Shown piece after piece: positions 25,886 to 34,817 of a stretch of 64,000 nt of DNA. Location: positions 1,798,001 to 1,862,000 of the forward strand of contig NZ_PDCM01000002.1 in assembly GCF_008634025.1 (NCBI RefSeq), in the 5' to 3' direction. Source of the stretch: Streptomyces albofaciens JCM 4342 (GTDB lineage Bacteria > Actinomycetota > Actinomycetes > Streptomycetales > Streptomycetaceae). The first letter of the stretch is position 1; every line of letters starts with the position of its first letter. The position numbers and the translations under genes were made by a program. The notes below the pieces were generated by a model that saw only the letters and a program-made list of their open reading frames with translations, made no database searches and had not been told where the DNA came from.

Positions 25886-26548
25886 ATGGCACACACCACA
25901 TCTCCCGCCCCGGATTCCCCCGCTGTCCGCCGCCCGGTCGCCGGGCTGCTGCTCGCCGCGGGCGGCGGGCGGCGGCTGGGCGGCCGCCCCAAGGCCCTGC
26001 TGGATTTCCGCGGCCGGCCACTGGTCGAGCACGCGGCCCGGGCGCTGCGGGAGGGCGGCTGCGATCCGGTGCTCGTCGTCCTGGGCGCGGCGGCCGACGC
26101 CGTACGGGAGCGGGCGGACCTCTCGGCGTACGCGACGGCCGAGAACCCGGACTGGGCGCTCGGCATGGGCTCCTCGCTGCGCGTCGGACTGACCGCCCTG
26201 GCGGACTCCGGGGCGGGCGCGGCGCTGGTCTCCCTGGTGGACCAGCCGGGCATCGGCGCGGCGGCGGTGGCGCGGGTGATCGCCGCGTACGAGGACGGGG
26301 CCGGCCTGGCGGCGGCCGCGTACGGCGGGAAGCGCGGGCATCCGGTGCTGTTCGGGGCCGGGCGGTGGGCGGCGGTGGCGGCCGGGGCGGCCGGGGACCG
26401 CGGGGCCCGCGCGTACCTGAAGGAGCACGAGGACGCGCTCACGCTCGTCGAGTGCGCCGATGTGGCCGAGCCCTACGACATCGACACCCCGCGGGACCTG
26501 TTCCGCCTGGCGTCGCCCGGCGCGCCCCGGGAAGGCGAGGGGTGGTGA
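25886..26548 (+). CDS. MobA-like nucleotidyltransferase (molybdenum cofactor cytidylyltransferase type)
   Basis: 220 residues. The nucleotide-binding loop LLLAAGGGRRLGGRPKALL near residues 20-40, VDQPGIG and GHPVLFG are typical of MobA/MocA-like transferases that activate molybdopterin as CMP or GMP derivatives. In purine-degrading bacteria such a gene usually serves xanthine dehydrogenase, which would fit the region, though no dehydrogenase is in the window. A start six codons earlier (25868) is possible; the ribosome-binding site is weak for both. Confidence 0.85.
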   Translation: MAHTTSPAPDSPAVRRPVAGLLLAAGGGRRLGGRPKALLDFRGRPLVEHAARALREGGCDPVLVVLGAAADAVRERADLSAYATAENPDWALGMGSSLRVGLTALADSGAGAALVSLVDQPGIGAAAVARVIAAYEDGAGLAAAAYGGKRGHPVLFGAGRWAAVAAGAAGDRGARAYLKEHEDALTLVECADVAEPYDIDTPRDLFRLASPGAPREGEGW

Positions 26549-26606
26549 CCGTGGTGGCACTCGGAGTCATCCGGTCGCCGCTTGTGTCGACGGAGAGAAT
26601 CTCGAC

Positions 26607-26639
26607 ATCAACAAACCATTGAAGTTCCGCGATAAGGAA
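26607..26639. promoter_or_regulatory. Motif A plus motif B at malate synthase
   Basis: Degenerate motif A, ATCAAC-AAACC-ATTGAA (26607-26623), one base (G), then motif B TTCCGCGATAAGGAA (26625-26639). This repeats the A-then-B order seen upstream of allantoinase in the same orientation relative to the gene. Confidence 0.5.
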
Positions 26640-26647
26640 ACTAGTCT
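26619..26647 (+). promoter_or_regulatory. Promoter of malate synthase
   Basis: -35 TTGAAG (26619-26624), 17-base spacer, -10 TAGTCT (26642-26647). The -35 lies in the right arm of motif A and the spacer contains motif B, so a bound regulator would block polymerase. Confidence 0.6.
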
Positions 26648-26774
26648 CCACTGACCAGAAGCGCCCTGACCCCCAGACGGCGCCCGCGACCGCCGGCTAC
26701 GGCCCGTGGCACCCCGTGCCGCCTCCGCGCCCCGACGGCCGCCCGGGCACCGCCGCTGAATGGAGTGACAGCTC

Positions 26775-28403
<1,629 letters not shown>

Positions 28404-28418
28404 CGGGCCGCCCGGCCC

Positions 28419-28448
28419 GCGGGGTCCGTGCCAACGCACGGACCCCGC
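28419..28448 (+). terminator. Malate synthase terminator
   Basis: A 13-base perfect stem (GCGGGGTCCGTGC with its complement) and a CAAC tetraloop, 16 bases after the stop codon. Confidence 0.75.
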
Positions 28449-28455
28449 ACCCCTT

Positions 28456-28474
28456 GTCGGTTAGGCTTGCCTAA
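28456..28474. promoter_or_regulatory. Candidate iron box (DmdR1/IdeR-type)
   Basis: GTCGGTTAGGCTTGCCTAA matches 15 of 19 bases of TTAGGTTAGGCTAACCTAA, the DtxR-family iron box used by Streptomyces DmdR1, 22 bases before the VOC protein start codon. Confidence 0.5.
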
Positions 28475-28495
28475 CTCAACTTGGGGAGGGTGACC

Positions 28496-29272
28496 ATGAC
28501 CACCGCACAGCCGACCCGGACGCCCGGTCTCCGTCCGACGGAAGCACCCCGCTTCGACCACCTCCTGCACTGCGTGCCGGACGTCGCCGCGGCCGTGCGG
28601 GAGTACACGGCGGCCGGGCTGCCCGCGCACACGAACCCGGTGCACGAGGGGTTCCAGAACGGCGCCTGGCGGCTGGACGACCGGTACGTCGAGATCCTGA
28701 CCGTCGTGGACCGCGCGGCCTACGCGCCCTCCCCGTTCGGGCGCGCGACGGCCGGGTGGCAGCCCCGCATCGACGCGCTGGTGGCGGCGGGCGGCGGTCC
28801 GCTGAACTTCGCGGTGCACGTCACGGACACCGCGGCCACCGCCGAGCGGCTGCGCCGGGCCGGGCACCGGGTGGATCTGCACGACTTCTCCTTCCAGGAA
28901 GGACGCGTGACCTTCCGGGAAGCGATGCTGACGGACGATGACACGCCGCCCTGGGCCCCGTTCTTCATCACCTGCCGGATCGACCCCGCGCTCCGCCGGG
29001 AGCACGAGGCGTCCGGCCGGATCAACCGCGGCGCCTTCGACCTCGCGGGCTTCCTCGTCGAGACGCCCGATCCGCGCGGCGCCGCCGCCTGGCTCGGCAC
29101 ACTCATCGGTGTTCCGCTGGATGCGGGCGGCACCGTCGTACCGCTCGACGGCGGGGCCGTGCACTTCACCGCCGGACCGGCCGACCGCATCACCACCCTG
29201 CTGCTGACGGGCGACCGGCCGCCCCGTACCGAAATCGCCGGGCTGCGGGTGCGCGGGGTGGCCGACGTGTAG
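28496..29272 (+). CDS. VOC superfamily / glyoxalase-like domain protein
   Basis: 258 residues with two glyoxalase-like halves (FDHLLHCVPDVAAAVREY at about 24-41; FDLAGFLVETPDPRGAAAWL at about 182-201), matching Glyoxalase_3-type proteins. The first half keeps a His in FDHLLHC and a Glu in YVEILTV as potential metal ligands; the reaction is unknown. The start is ATG 28496 after GGGGAGGG. A candidate iron box just upstream predicts iron-dependent expression. Confidence 0.78.
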   Translation: MTTAQPTRTPGLRPTEAPRFDHLLHCVPDVAAAVREYTAAGLPAHTNPVHEGFQNGAWRLDDRYVEILTVVDRAAYAPSPFGRATAGWQPRIDALVAAGGGPLNFAVHVTDTAATAERLRRAGHRVDLHDFSFQEGRVTFREAMLTDDDTPPWAPFFITCRIDPALRREHEASGRINRGAFDLAGFLVETPDPRGAAAWLGTLIGVPLDAGGTVVPLDGGAVHFTAGPADRITTLLLTGDRPPRTEIAGLRVRGVADV

Positions 29273-29291
29273 ACCGCCCGGCCGGGCCCGA

Positions 29292-30962
29292 TCAGGTCAG
29301 CACCGCTCCCAGACCGATGAAGCCGCAGATCAGGACGGCGAGAAGGGCCAGCAGGGGCCAGACGAAGCGCAGGTACCGGTCGTAGCCGACCTTCGCCAGC
29401 GAGACGCCGCCCATGATGACGGCGGTGGTGGGCACCCACAGGTTCATCCAGCCGCTGGCCGCCTGCCACGCCGTGACGACCACCGCACGCGAGACGCCCG
29501 CGAAGTCGGCCAGCGGCGCCAGCACGGGCATGGCGAGGGTGGCGTGGCCGGACGTGGAGGGGATGAGGAAGGCCAGCGGCAGGTTGACGACGTAGACCAT
29601 GATGCCGAACAGGGCCGACGGGACGCCCGAGACGGCGCTCTCGACGGCGTGCAGCACCGTGTCGGTGATCTGCGCGTTGTTCATGATCGTGGTCACGCCC
29701 CGGGCCAGCACGATCACCAGCGCCGGGGAGACGAACTCGGCGACGCCCTGCACGAAGGTCGCGCTGAGCCGCTGTTCGCCCATCCGCGCCAGGAGGCCGA
29801 CCAGGACCGAGGCCGCGAGGAACAGGGCGGCCAACTGAGGGAAGGACCAGCCCAGTTCGAAGGCGTACGGCGCGGCGTCGGCGTCCCCGGTGAGCACCCC
29901 GGACCACGGGATCACCGAGAAGATCATGAAGGCGAAGACCAGCACCACGGTCACCAGCACCGTCTTGTCCAGCCCGGTCAGCGGCGGCGGGTGGGCCGCC
30001 TCCTCGGCGGCCCCCGCGCGGTCCCGGTCCCCGGGCCGGAAGCCGACGAGCGAGCGGTCCGGGTCGGCCCGTACGCGGCGCGCGTAGCGGACCACATAGC
30101 CGATGGTGACGCCGGTGAGCACCAGCCACATCGCCACCCGCAGCACGATGCCCTCGCCCAGCGAGATGTCGGCGGCCGAGGAGGCGACACCGGTGGCGAA
30201 GGGGTTGACGGTCGAGCACAGGACGCCGATGCCGGCGCCGAGGATGATCGTCGCGGTGGCCACCATCCGGTCGTAGCCGAGCGCGAGCATCAGGGGCACG
30301 ACCAGGCCGTAGAAGCCGAGCGTCTCCTCGGCGAACCCCTCCACCGTGCCGAGCAGCGAGAAGACGGCCATCACACCGGCGATCAGCAGCGCGCCGCGGT
30401 GCCGGAGGCGGTGGGCCAGCCGGCCGATGCCGCGGTCCAGGGCGCCGGTGGCGAAGACGACCGTGATGAACGCGCCGATGGCCAGCACGAAGAGGAACAC
30501 GCCCGCGCTGCCGTACAGTTCGCCCGCCATCGTCGGGCCGACCTGCCCGGTCTTCGCGTCCTGCACGCCGTACAGGCCGTTGACCGGCGACAGGAAGAGG
30601 TCGCCCAGCCGGTCGGCGAAGGACTGGCCGGAGGACGTGCGGTGGTAGGTGCCCTGGAGCGGGGCCCCGGACTTGTTACGGTCGTAACTTCCGGACGGGA
30701 TCACGAAGGCCAGCGCCCAGACCGCGAGGGTGACGACGACCAGGACGGTCAGGGCACTGGGGAAGGTGAACCGGCGCCGGGGGCCCGGCGGGTCACCGTC
30801 GGCGGGCGCGTCCCCTTCGGCGGGCGCCGTTCCGCCGCCGGGCGTGTCCGCGCCGGCCGGCGGAGGTCCGGCGGGGCGCGGGGCGCCGTCGGGCGGCGGC
30901 TCATCGTCCGGTTGCCGGTCGGGCGGCTGCTGGGCGGGCGGCTGCTGGGCGTTCGGGTCCAC
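29292..30962 (-). CDS. YfcC family membrane transporter
   Basis: 556 residues, about twelve membrane segments, of the YfcC/DcuC-related ion transporter superfamily; family members are suggested to move C4-dicarboxylates or basic amino acids. Conserved parts: GTVEGFAEETLGFYGLVVPL, GAGIGVLCSTVNPFATG, FLIPSTSGHATLAMPVLAPL. The first 62 residues are a proline/glutamine/aspartate-rich cytoplasmic tail, absent from enterobacterial homologues as I know them. The start is GTG at 30962 with GGAGAGGGG upstream. Not in an operon. Confidence 0.88.
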   Translation of the reverse strand: MDPNAQQPPAQQPPDRQPDDEPPPDGAPRPAGPPPAGADTPGGGTAPAEGDAPADGDPPGPRRRFTFPSALTVLVVVTLAVWALAFVIPSGSYDRNKSGAPLQGTYHRTSSGQSFADRLGDLFLSPVNGLYGVQDAKTGQVGPTMAGELYGSAGVFLFVLAIGAFITVVFATGALDRGIGRLAHRLRHRGALLIAGVMAVFSLLGTVEGFAEETLGFYGLVVPLMLALGYDRMVATATIILGAGIGVLCSTVNPFATGVASSAADISLGEGIVLRVAMWLVLTGVTIGYVVRYARRVRADPDRSLVGFRPGDRDRAGAAEEAAHPPPLTGLDKTVLVTVVLVFAFMIFSVIPWSGVLTGDADAAPYAFELGWSFPQLAALFLAASVLVGLLARMGEQRLSATFVQGVAEFVSPALVIVLARGVTTIMNNAQITDTVLHAVESAVSGVPSALFGIMVYVVNLPLAFLIPSTSGHATLAMPVLAPLADFAGVSRAVVVTAWQAASGWMNLWVPTTAVIMGGVSLAKVGYDRYLRFVWPLLALLAVLICGFIGLGAVLT

Positions 30963-31064
30963 CGCGGAACCCCTCTCCGTGGCGCCGGGCGCTCACTTGA
31001 CTGTTGTTCAGGTGCCGACGCAGCATATCGGCCCAAACACCAGCACTCTGGTACAGACCGCCCG

Positions 31065-32138
31065 TCAGGCCGGCGGACCGCCCCACGTCACCGCGGCCCG
31101 CATGGCGGCGTTCCGCACACCCGTCAGCCGCCGGACACGCGCCATCCGGTTCATCAGCCGCGCCGTACGCGCCAGCCGCTGGGTCACCGCCCGCCGCTCG
31201 GCGTCGTACGCCCGCAGGGCCGCCGCCACCCCGGACGACGCCCGCAGGGACCGCGCCAACACCACCGCGTCCACGAGCGCTTCGCACGCGCCGCGCCCGA
31301 GGTCGGGGGTCATGGCGTGGGCCGCGTCGCCGAGGAGCGCGGTCCGGCCCCTGACGTACGAGGGCAGCGGCGGATCGAGGTGGTAGAGGTCCAGGCGCAG
31401 CACCTCGGGCTCGGTGAGCTGCTCCAGAACGTGCCGTACGCCGGTGTGCCAGTGGCCGAACCGGGCGCGCAGGGCGGCGACTTCGCGTCCCGGGTCGCGC
31501 TGCCCTTCGGGGGCGACGGCACAGGCGAACCAGTTGGTGCGCCCGCCCGTGGTGGGCGTGATGCCGAACCGCAACCCTTCGCCCCAGGTCTCGGTGACGG
31601 CACCGGTGTCGCCGTCCACCGTGCCGCGCCAGGACGACGCGCCGACGTACCGGGCACGGTGGCGGGGGCCGAACAGAGTGCGGCGCGCGGCGCTGTTGAG
31701 GCCGTCGGCGGCGATCACCACGTCGTACGCGTCCTCCAGCGCCCGGACGTCCTCGGCCGGCCTGCCGAAGGTGACCGCGCCGCCGTTCGCCTCGTACAGG
31801 ACGGCGAGCAGTTCGGGACGGGAGATCAGGCGGACCACATCGCCGGTGCGCCGCTGGAGGGCGGCGACGTCGAGGGCCGCGATGCGGCCGCCGTCGGGGC
31901 GCAGGAAGGCGCCGGTGGTCTGCGGCCGGCTCGTGTCCCGGACGCGTTCGCCGACGCCGAGCACGTCCAGGGCGGCCAGGGCGCCGGGCCACAGACCGAG
32001 GGCGGTGCCGGCCGCGGGGAGGGTCCGGGCGCGTTCGAAGACATCGACCGACCAGCCTCCGGCGCGCAGGTGAAGGGCGGTGGCGAGCCCGCCGATGCCG
32101 CCGCCGACGACGGCCGCCGTGCGTGGTGTCAGCTCCAT
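31065..32138 (-). CDS. FAD-dependent monooxygenase
   Basis: Flavin aromatic hydroxylase-like protein, 357 residues. N-terminal GGGIGGLATALHLRAGG (FAD dinucleotide motif, 12-28), the DG motif VVIAADGLNSAARR near 140-155 and the GD motif TALLGDAAHAMTPDLGRGAC near 265-285 place it in the PHBH-type class A family. Transcribed divergently from a TetR gene with two shared inverted repeats between them, so it is probably the TetR target. Substrate unknown. Confidence 0.92.
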   Translation of the reverse strand: MELTPRTAAVVGGGIGGLATALHLRAGGWSVDVFERARTLPAAGTALGLWPGALAALDVLGVGERVRDTSRPQTTGAFLRPDGGRIAALDVAALQRRTGDVVRLISRPELLAVLYEANGGAVTFGRPAEDVRALEDAYDVVIAADGLNSAARRTLFGPRHRARYVGASSWRGTVDGDTGAVTETWGEGLRFGITPTTGGRTNWFACAVAPEGQRDPGREVAALRARFGHWHTGVRHVLEQLTEPEVLRLDLYHLDPPLPSYVRGRTALLGDAAHAMTPDLGRGACEALVDAVVLARSLRASSGVAAALRAYDAERRAVTQRLARTARLMNRMARVRRLTGVRNAAMRAAVTWGGPPA

Positions 32139-32148
32139 GTCCGCACGC

Positions 32149-32185
32149 TACTATGTTCATAGTAAATCGGCACTACAAATTTAGT
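32149..32185. promoter_or_regulatory. Two inverted repeats in the TetR/monooxygenase divergent region
   Basis: TACTAT-GTTC-ATAGTA (32149-32164) is perfect; ACTA-CAAATT-TAGT (32172-32185) is a shorter relative 21 bases further. They lie in an AT-rich island between the divergent starts and are likely TetR operators and promoter elements. Confidence 0.6.
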
Positions 32186-32202
32186 ATCGAGAGGTGCGCA
32201 GG

Positions 32203-32802
32203 GTGGCACGACGGCGGGACGAGGTCCTGGACGCGGCGGTCGAGGTGCTGGGCGCGGCGGGGCCGCGGCGGCTGACGTACCAGGCGGTGGACGCCGCCGC
32301 GGGCGTGCCGTCCGGCACCACGTCCAACTACTTCCGCAACCGCGCCGCGCTGATCGACGGCATCGTCGGCCACCTGGAGGCGCTGGAACGCCGCGACTGG
32401 GAGGAGTTCGCGCGGCAGGCCGCGCCCGCCGACGTACCGGAGCTGGCGGCCGCCGTGACACGGTTCGTCCGGTACGCGACCGGCCCCGGGCGCGCCAGGA
32501 CCGCCGCCCGCTACGCCCTCTTCCTGGAGGCCTCGGCCCGCCCCGAGCTGCGCCCGCCGCTGACCCGGGGGCGCGAGGCCGTCGTCGGATGGGGCACGGA
32601 GTGGCTGCGGCGCTTCGGCTCACCGGCGCCCCGGCGGCACTGCGAGATCCTCCTCGACTACCTGGACGGCATCGCCTTCCACCAACTCGCCTTCCCCGTG
32701 GAGGATTTCGACCCCGGGCCGGGCATCGCGGAACTGCTCGCCGGACTGCTCGGAGCCGCGACAGCACCGCCCGGCGCCCCGGAGCCGCCCGCCGCGCCGT
32801 GA
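32203..32802 (+). CDS. TetR family transcriptional regulator
   Basis: 199 residues. N-terminal TetR helix-turn-helix (RDEVLDAAVEVLGAAG ... GVPSGTTSNYFRNRAALIDG) within residues 4-50, then an all-helical ligand domain. The GTG at 32203 is preferred over the one at 32194 because GAGAGG lies eight bases upstream. Divergent from a flavin monooxygenase; it presumably represses both and responds to the enzyme's substrate or a related compound. Confidence 0.9.
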   Translation: MARRRDEVLDAAVEVLGAAGPRRLTYQAVDAAAGVPSGTTSNYFRNRAALIDGIVGHLEALERRDWEEFARQAAPADVPELAAAVTRFVRYATGPGRARTAARYALFLEASARPELRPPLTRGREAVVGWGTEWLRRFGSPAPRRHCEILLDYLDGIAFHQLAFPVEDFDPGPGIAELLAGLLGAATAPPGAPEPPAAP

Positions 32803-32869
32803 TGCCGCCGCGCCACGCCGCGGCCGAATTCGATGGCCCAGGTCACCGGCCTGTGGTGGAGTGACGCCG

Positions 32870-33718
32870 GTGACGACACCAGACACCGAGCGAGAACGGG
32901 CCGCCGGCTACCGCGCGGCGTACGACGCACAGCTGAGGACCCGCGGGTTCGCGCCCGGCGCGCCGGACACCGAGCGGGTCGGGCCCGTGCTGCGCAGCAC
33001 GCTCCCCCGCCAGGGCGGACTGATCCTCTACCGCGACCTCGGCGGGCTGGACGGGGAGGCGCTGGACGCCTTCATCGCCGCCCAGCGCGAGCACTTCGCG
33101 GCCCGCGGCCTGCCGGTCGAGTGGAAGTACCACGGCCATGACCTGCCCGCCGACCTGCCGGACCGACTGACCGCTGGCGGGTTCAGGCCGGGCGAGCGGG
33201 AGACGGTCGTCATCGGGGAGGCGGCGGACGTCGCCGGACCGCCCGGGGGCCCGCCGCTCCCCGAAGGCGTACGGCTGCGCGATGTCACCGACCGCGCGGA
33301 CTTCGACCGTATCGCAGAACTGGCCGAAACCGTCTGGGCCGACGACCGCGGCTGGCTGGCACCGGCCCTGGAGGAGATGGCGGCGGGCCGGGACGGTGAC
33401 GCCTGCGTGGTGACCGTGGCGGAGTCGCTGGCGGGTGAGGTGGTCTCGGCGGCCTGGGCGCGCTTCCACCGGGGCACCGACTTCGCCTCCCTGTGGGGTG
33501 GCTCGACCCTGCCCAACTGGCGCGGCAAGGGCGTCTACCGCGCTCTGGTCGCACACCGGGCGGCGCTCGCCCTCGCGCGCGGGTTCCGTTACGTACAGGT
33601 CGACGCGCTGGAGACCAGCCGCCCCGTCCTCAACCGGCTGGGCCTGGTCAGCGCCGCCACGACCGTGCCGTACGTCTGGCGGCCGGCAGCCGGCGGCGGC
33701 GCGGTCAACCCCGCCTGA
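32870..33718 (+). CDS. GNAT family N-acetyltransferase
   Basis: 282 residues from GTG 32870 (GGAG eight bases upstream; a GTG three codons earlier is possible). The C-terminal GNAT domain (about 125-270) has SLWGGSTLPNWRGKGVYRAL as the acetyl-CoA-binding pyrophosphate loop (RGKGVY) and FRYVQVDALETSRPVLNRLG after it. The N-terminal 120 residues are an extra domain found in this Streptomyces subgroup. Substrate unknown. Confidence 0.85.
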   Translation: MTTPDTERERAAGYRAAYDAQLRTRGFAPGAPDTERVGPVLRSTLPRQGGLILYRDLGGLDGEALDAFIAAQREHFAARGLPVEWKYHGHDLPADLPDRLTAGGFRPGERETVVIGEAADVAGPPGGPPLPEGVRLRDVTDRADFDRIAELAETVWADDRGWLAPALEEMAAGRDGDACVVTVAESLAGEVVSAAWARFHRGTDFASLWGGSTLPNWRGKGVYRALVAHRAALALARGFRYVQVDALETSRPVLNRLGLVSAATTVPYVWRPAAGGGAVNPA

Positions 33719-33770
33719 TGCGCCAGTGATTGGCGCGATTCGGCGGGTTCCGGTCGCCTCCGGAGTCTGA

Positions 33771-33785
33771 TAGGAAAGGTTCCTA
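33771..33785. promoter_or_regulatory. CsnR-like operator before chitosanase
   Basis: TAGGAA-AGG-TTCCTA, an inverted repeat about 60-75 bases before the chitosanase ATG. It resembles the AGGAAA/TTTCCT-type box bound by the ROK repressor CsnR at actinobacterial chitosanase genes. Confidence 0.6.
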
Positions 33786-33845
33786 ACGATTGGGATCCCG
33801 CACCGCACCACGGCCACCCGGCCCGCTCCCCACTGGAGGACCACC

Positions 33846-34712
33846 ATGCGTGCCCGTTCCATAGGCAAGGCGATCCGCAAGCCCGCCACCGGTCTGACCC
33901 TCGGTCTGGTCCTGCTCGCCGTACCGGCGACCGCCGTCGCCGGTACCGCGGTCGCCGCCACCGGCCAGGCGCCCGTCGCGGCCCACGTCACCGCCAAGGC
34001 CGCGGCCGGCCTGGACGACCCGGCGAAGAAGGAGATCGCCATGCAGCTGGTCTCCAGCGCCGAGAACTCCTCGCTGGACTGGAAGAAGCAGTACGGCTAC
34101 ATCGAGGACATCAAGGACGGCCGCGGCTACACCGCCGGCATCATCGGCTTCTGTTCCGGCACGGGCGACATGCTGGACCTGGTCGAGCTGTACACCCAGC
34201 GCAAGCCCGGCAACGTCCTGGCGAAGTACCTGCCCGCGCTGCGCAAGGTCAACGGCAGCGACTCGCACGCCGGCCTGGGCTCCGCCTTCGAGAAGGACTG
34301 GAAGAAGGCCGCCCAGGACAAGGACTTCCAGAAGGCGCAGAACGACGAGCGGGACCGGGTGTACTTCAACCCGGCCGTCAAGCAGGGCAAGGCCGACAAG
34401 ATCGGCGTGCTGGGCCAGTTCGCGTACTACGACGCGATCGTCATGCACGGTGACGGCAGCGACAAGACCAGCTTCTCCAACATCCGCAAGCGCGCCATGG
34501 CCAAGGCCAAGACCCCGGCCCAGGGCGGCGACGAGAAGACGTACCTCGACGCCTTCCTGGACGCCCGGGTGTGGGCGATGAAGCAGGAGGAGGCGCACAG
34601 CGACACCAGCCGCGTGGACACCGCGCAGCGCGTCTTCCTCAAGAAGGGCAACCTGAACCTGAACCCGCCGCTGGACTGGAAGGTGTACGGGGACTCGTAC
34701 CACATCGGCTGA
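33846..34712 (+). CDS. csnA: Chitosanase, GH46
   Basis: Secreted endo-chitosanase, 288 residues. The signal region (1-39) includes a basic KAIRKPATG stretch before the hydrophobic core; export by Tat is possible but there is no clean RR motif. The mature part aligns gap-free at its start with the Streptomyces N174 enzyme (from memory, offset 51): catalytic E73 and D91 equal Glu22 and Asp40, in SSAENSSLDW and EDIKDGRGYTAGIIGF. A CsnR-like box upstream predicts induction by chitosan oligosaccharides. A bidirectional hairpin follows. Confidence 0.96.
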   Translation: MRARSIGKAIRKPATGLTLGLVLLAVPATAVAGTAVAATGQAPVAAHVTAKAAAGLDDPAKKEIAMQLVSSAENSSLDWKKQYGYIEDIKDGRGYTAGIIGFCSGTGDMLDLVELYTQRKPGNVLAKYLPALRKVNGSDSHAGLGSAFEKDWKKAAQDKDFQKAQNDERDRVYFNPAVKQGKADKIGVLGQFAYYDAIVMHGDGSDKTSFSNIRKRAMAKAKTPAQGGDEKTYLDAFLDARVWAMKQEEAHSDTSRVDTAQRVFLKKGNLNLNPPLDWKVYGDSYHIG

Positions 34713-34737
34713 GTCACGCACCGGCCGAGCGGCGCGG

Positions 34738-34777
34738 CGGCCCGTACCGTACCGGAATCCCGGCGCGGTACGGGCCG
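34738..34777. terminator. Hairpin between chitosanase and NCS2 permease
   Basis: A 12-base perfect stem (CGGCCCGTACCG with its complement), 16-base loop, 26 bases past the chitosanase stop and 41 bases past the convergent permease stop. Confidence 0.65.
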
Positions 34778-34817
34778 TCGGCGTGTCCGGACGAGCGCGC
34801 CGGGACCGTACGGCGGA

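Noticed and set aside
29544..32162. A plus-strand open frame of 872 codons
   Set aside because: Antisense to the YfcC transporter and FAD monooxygenase; no recognisable domain.
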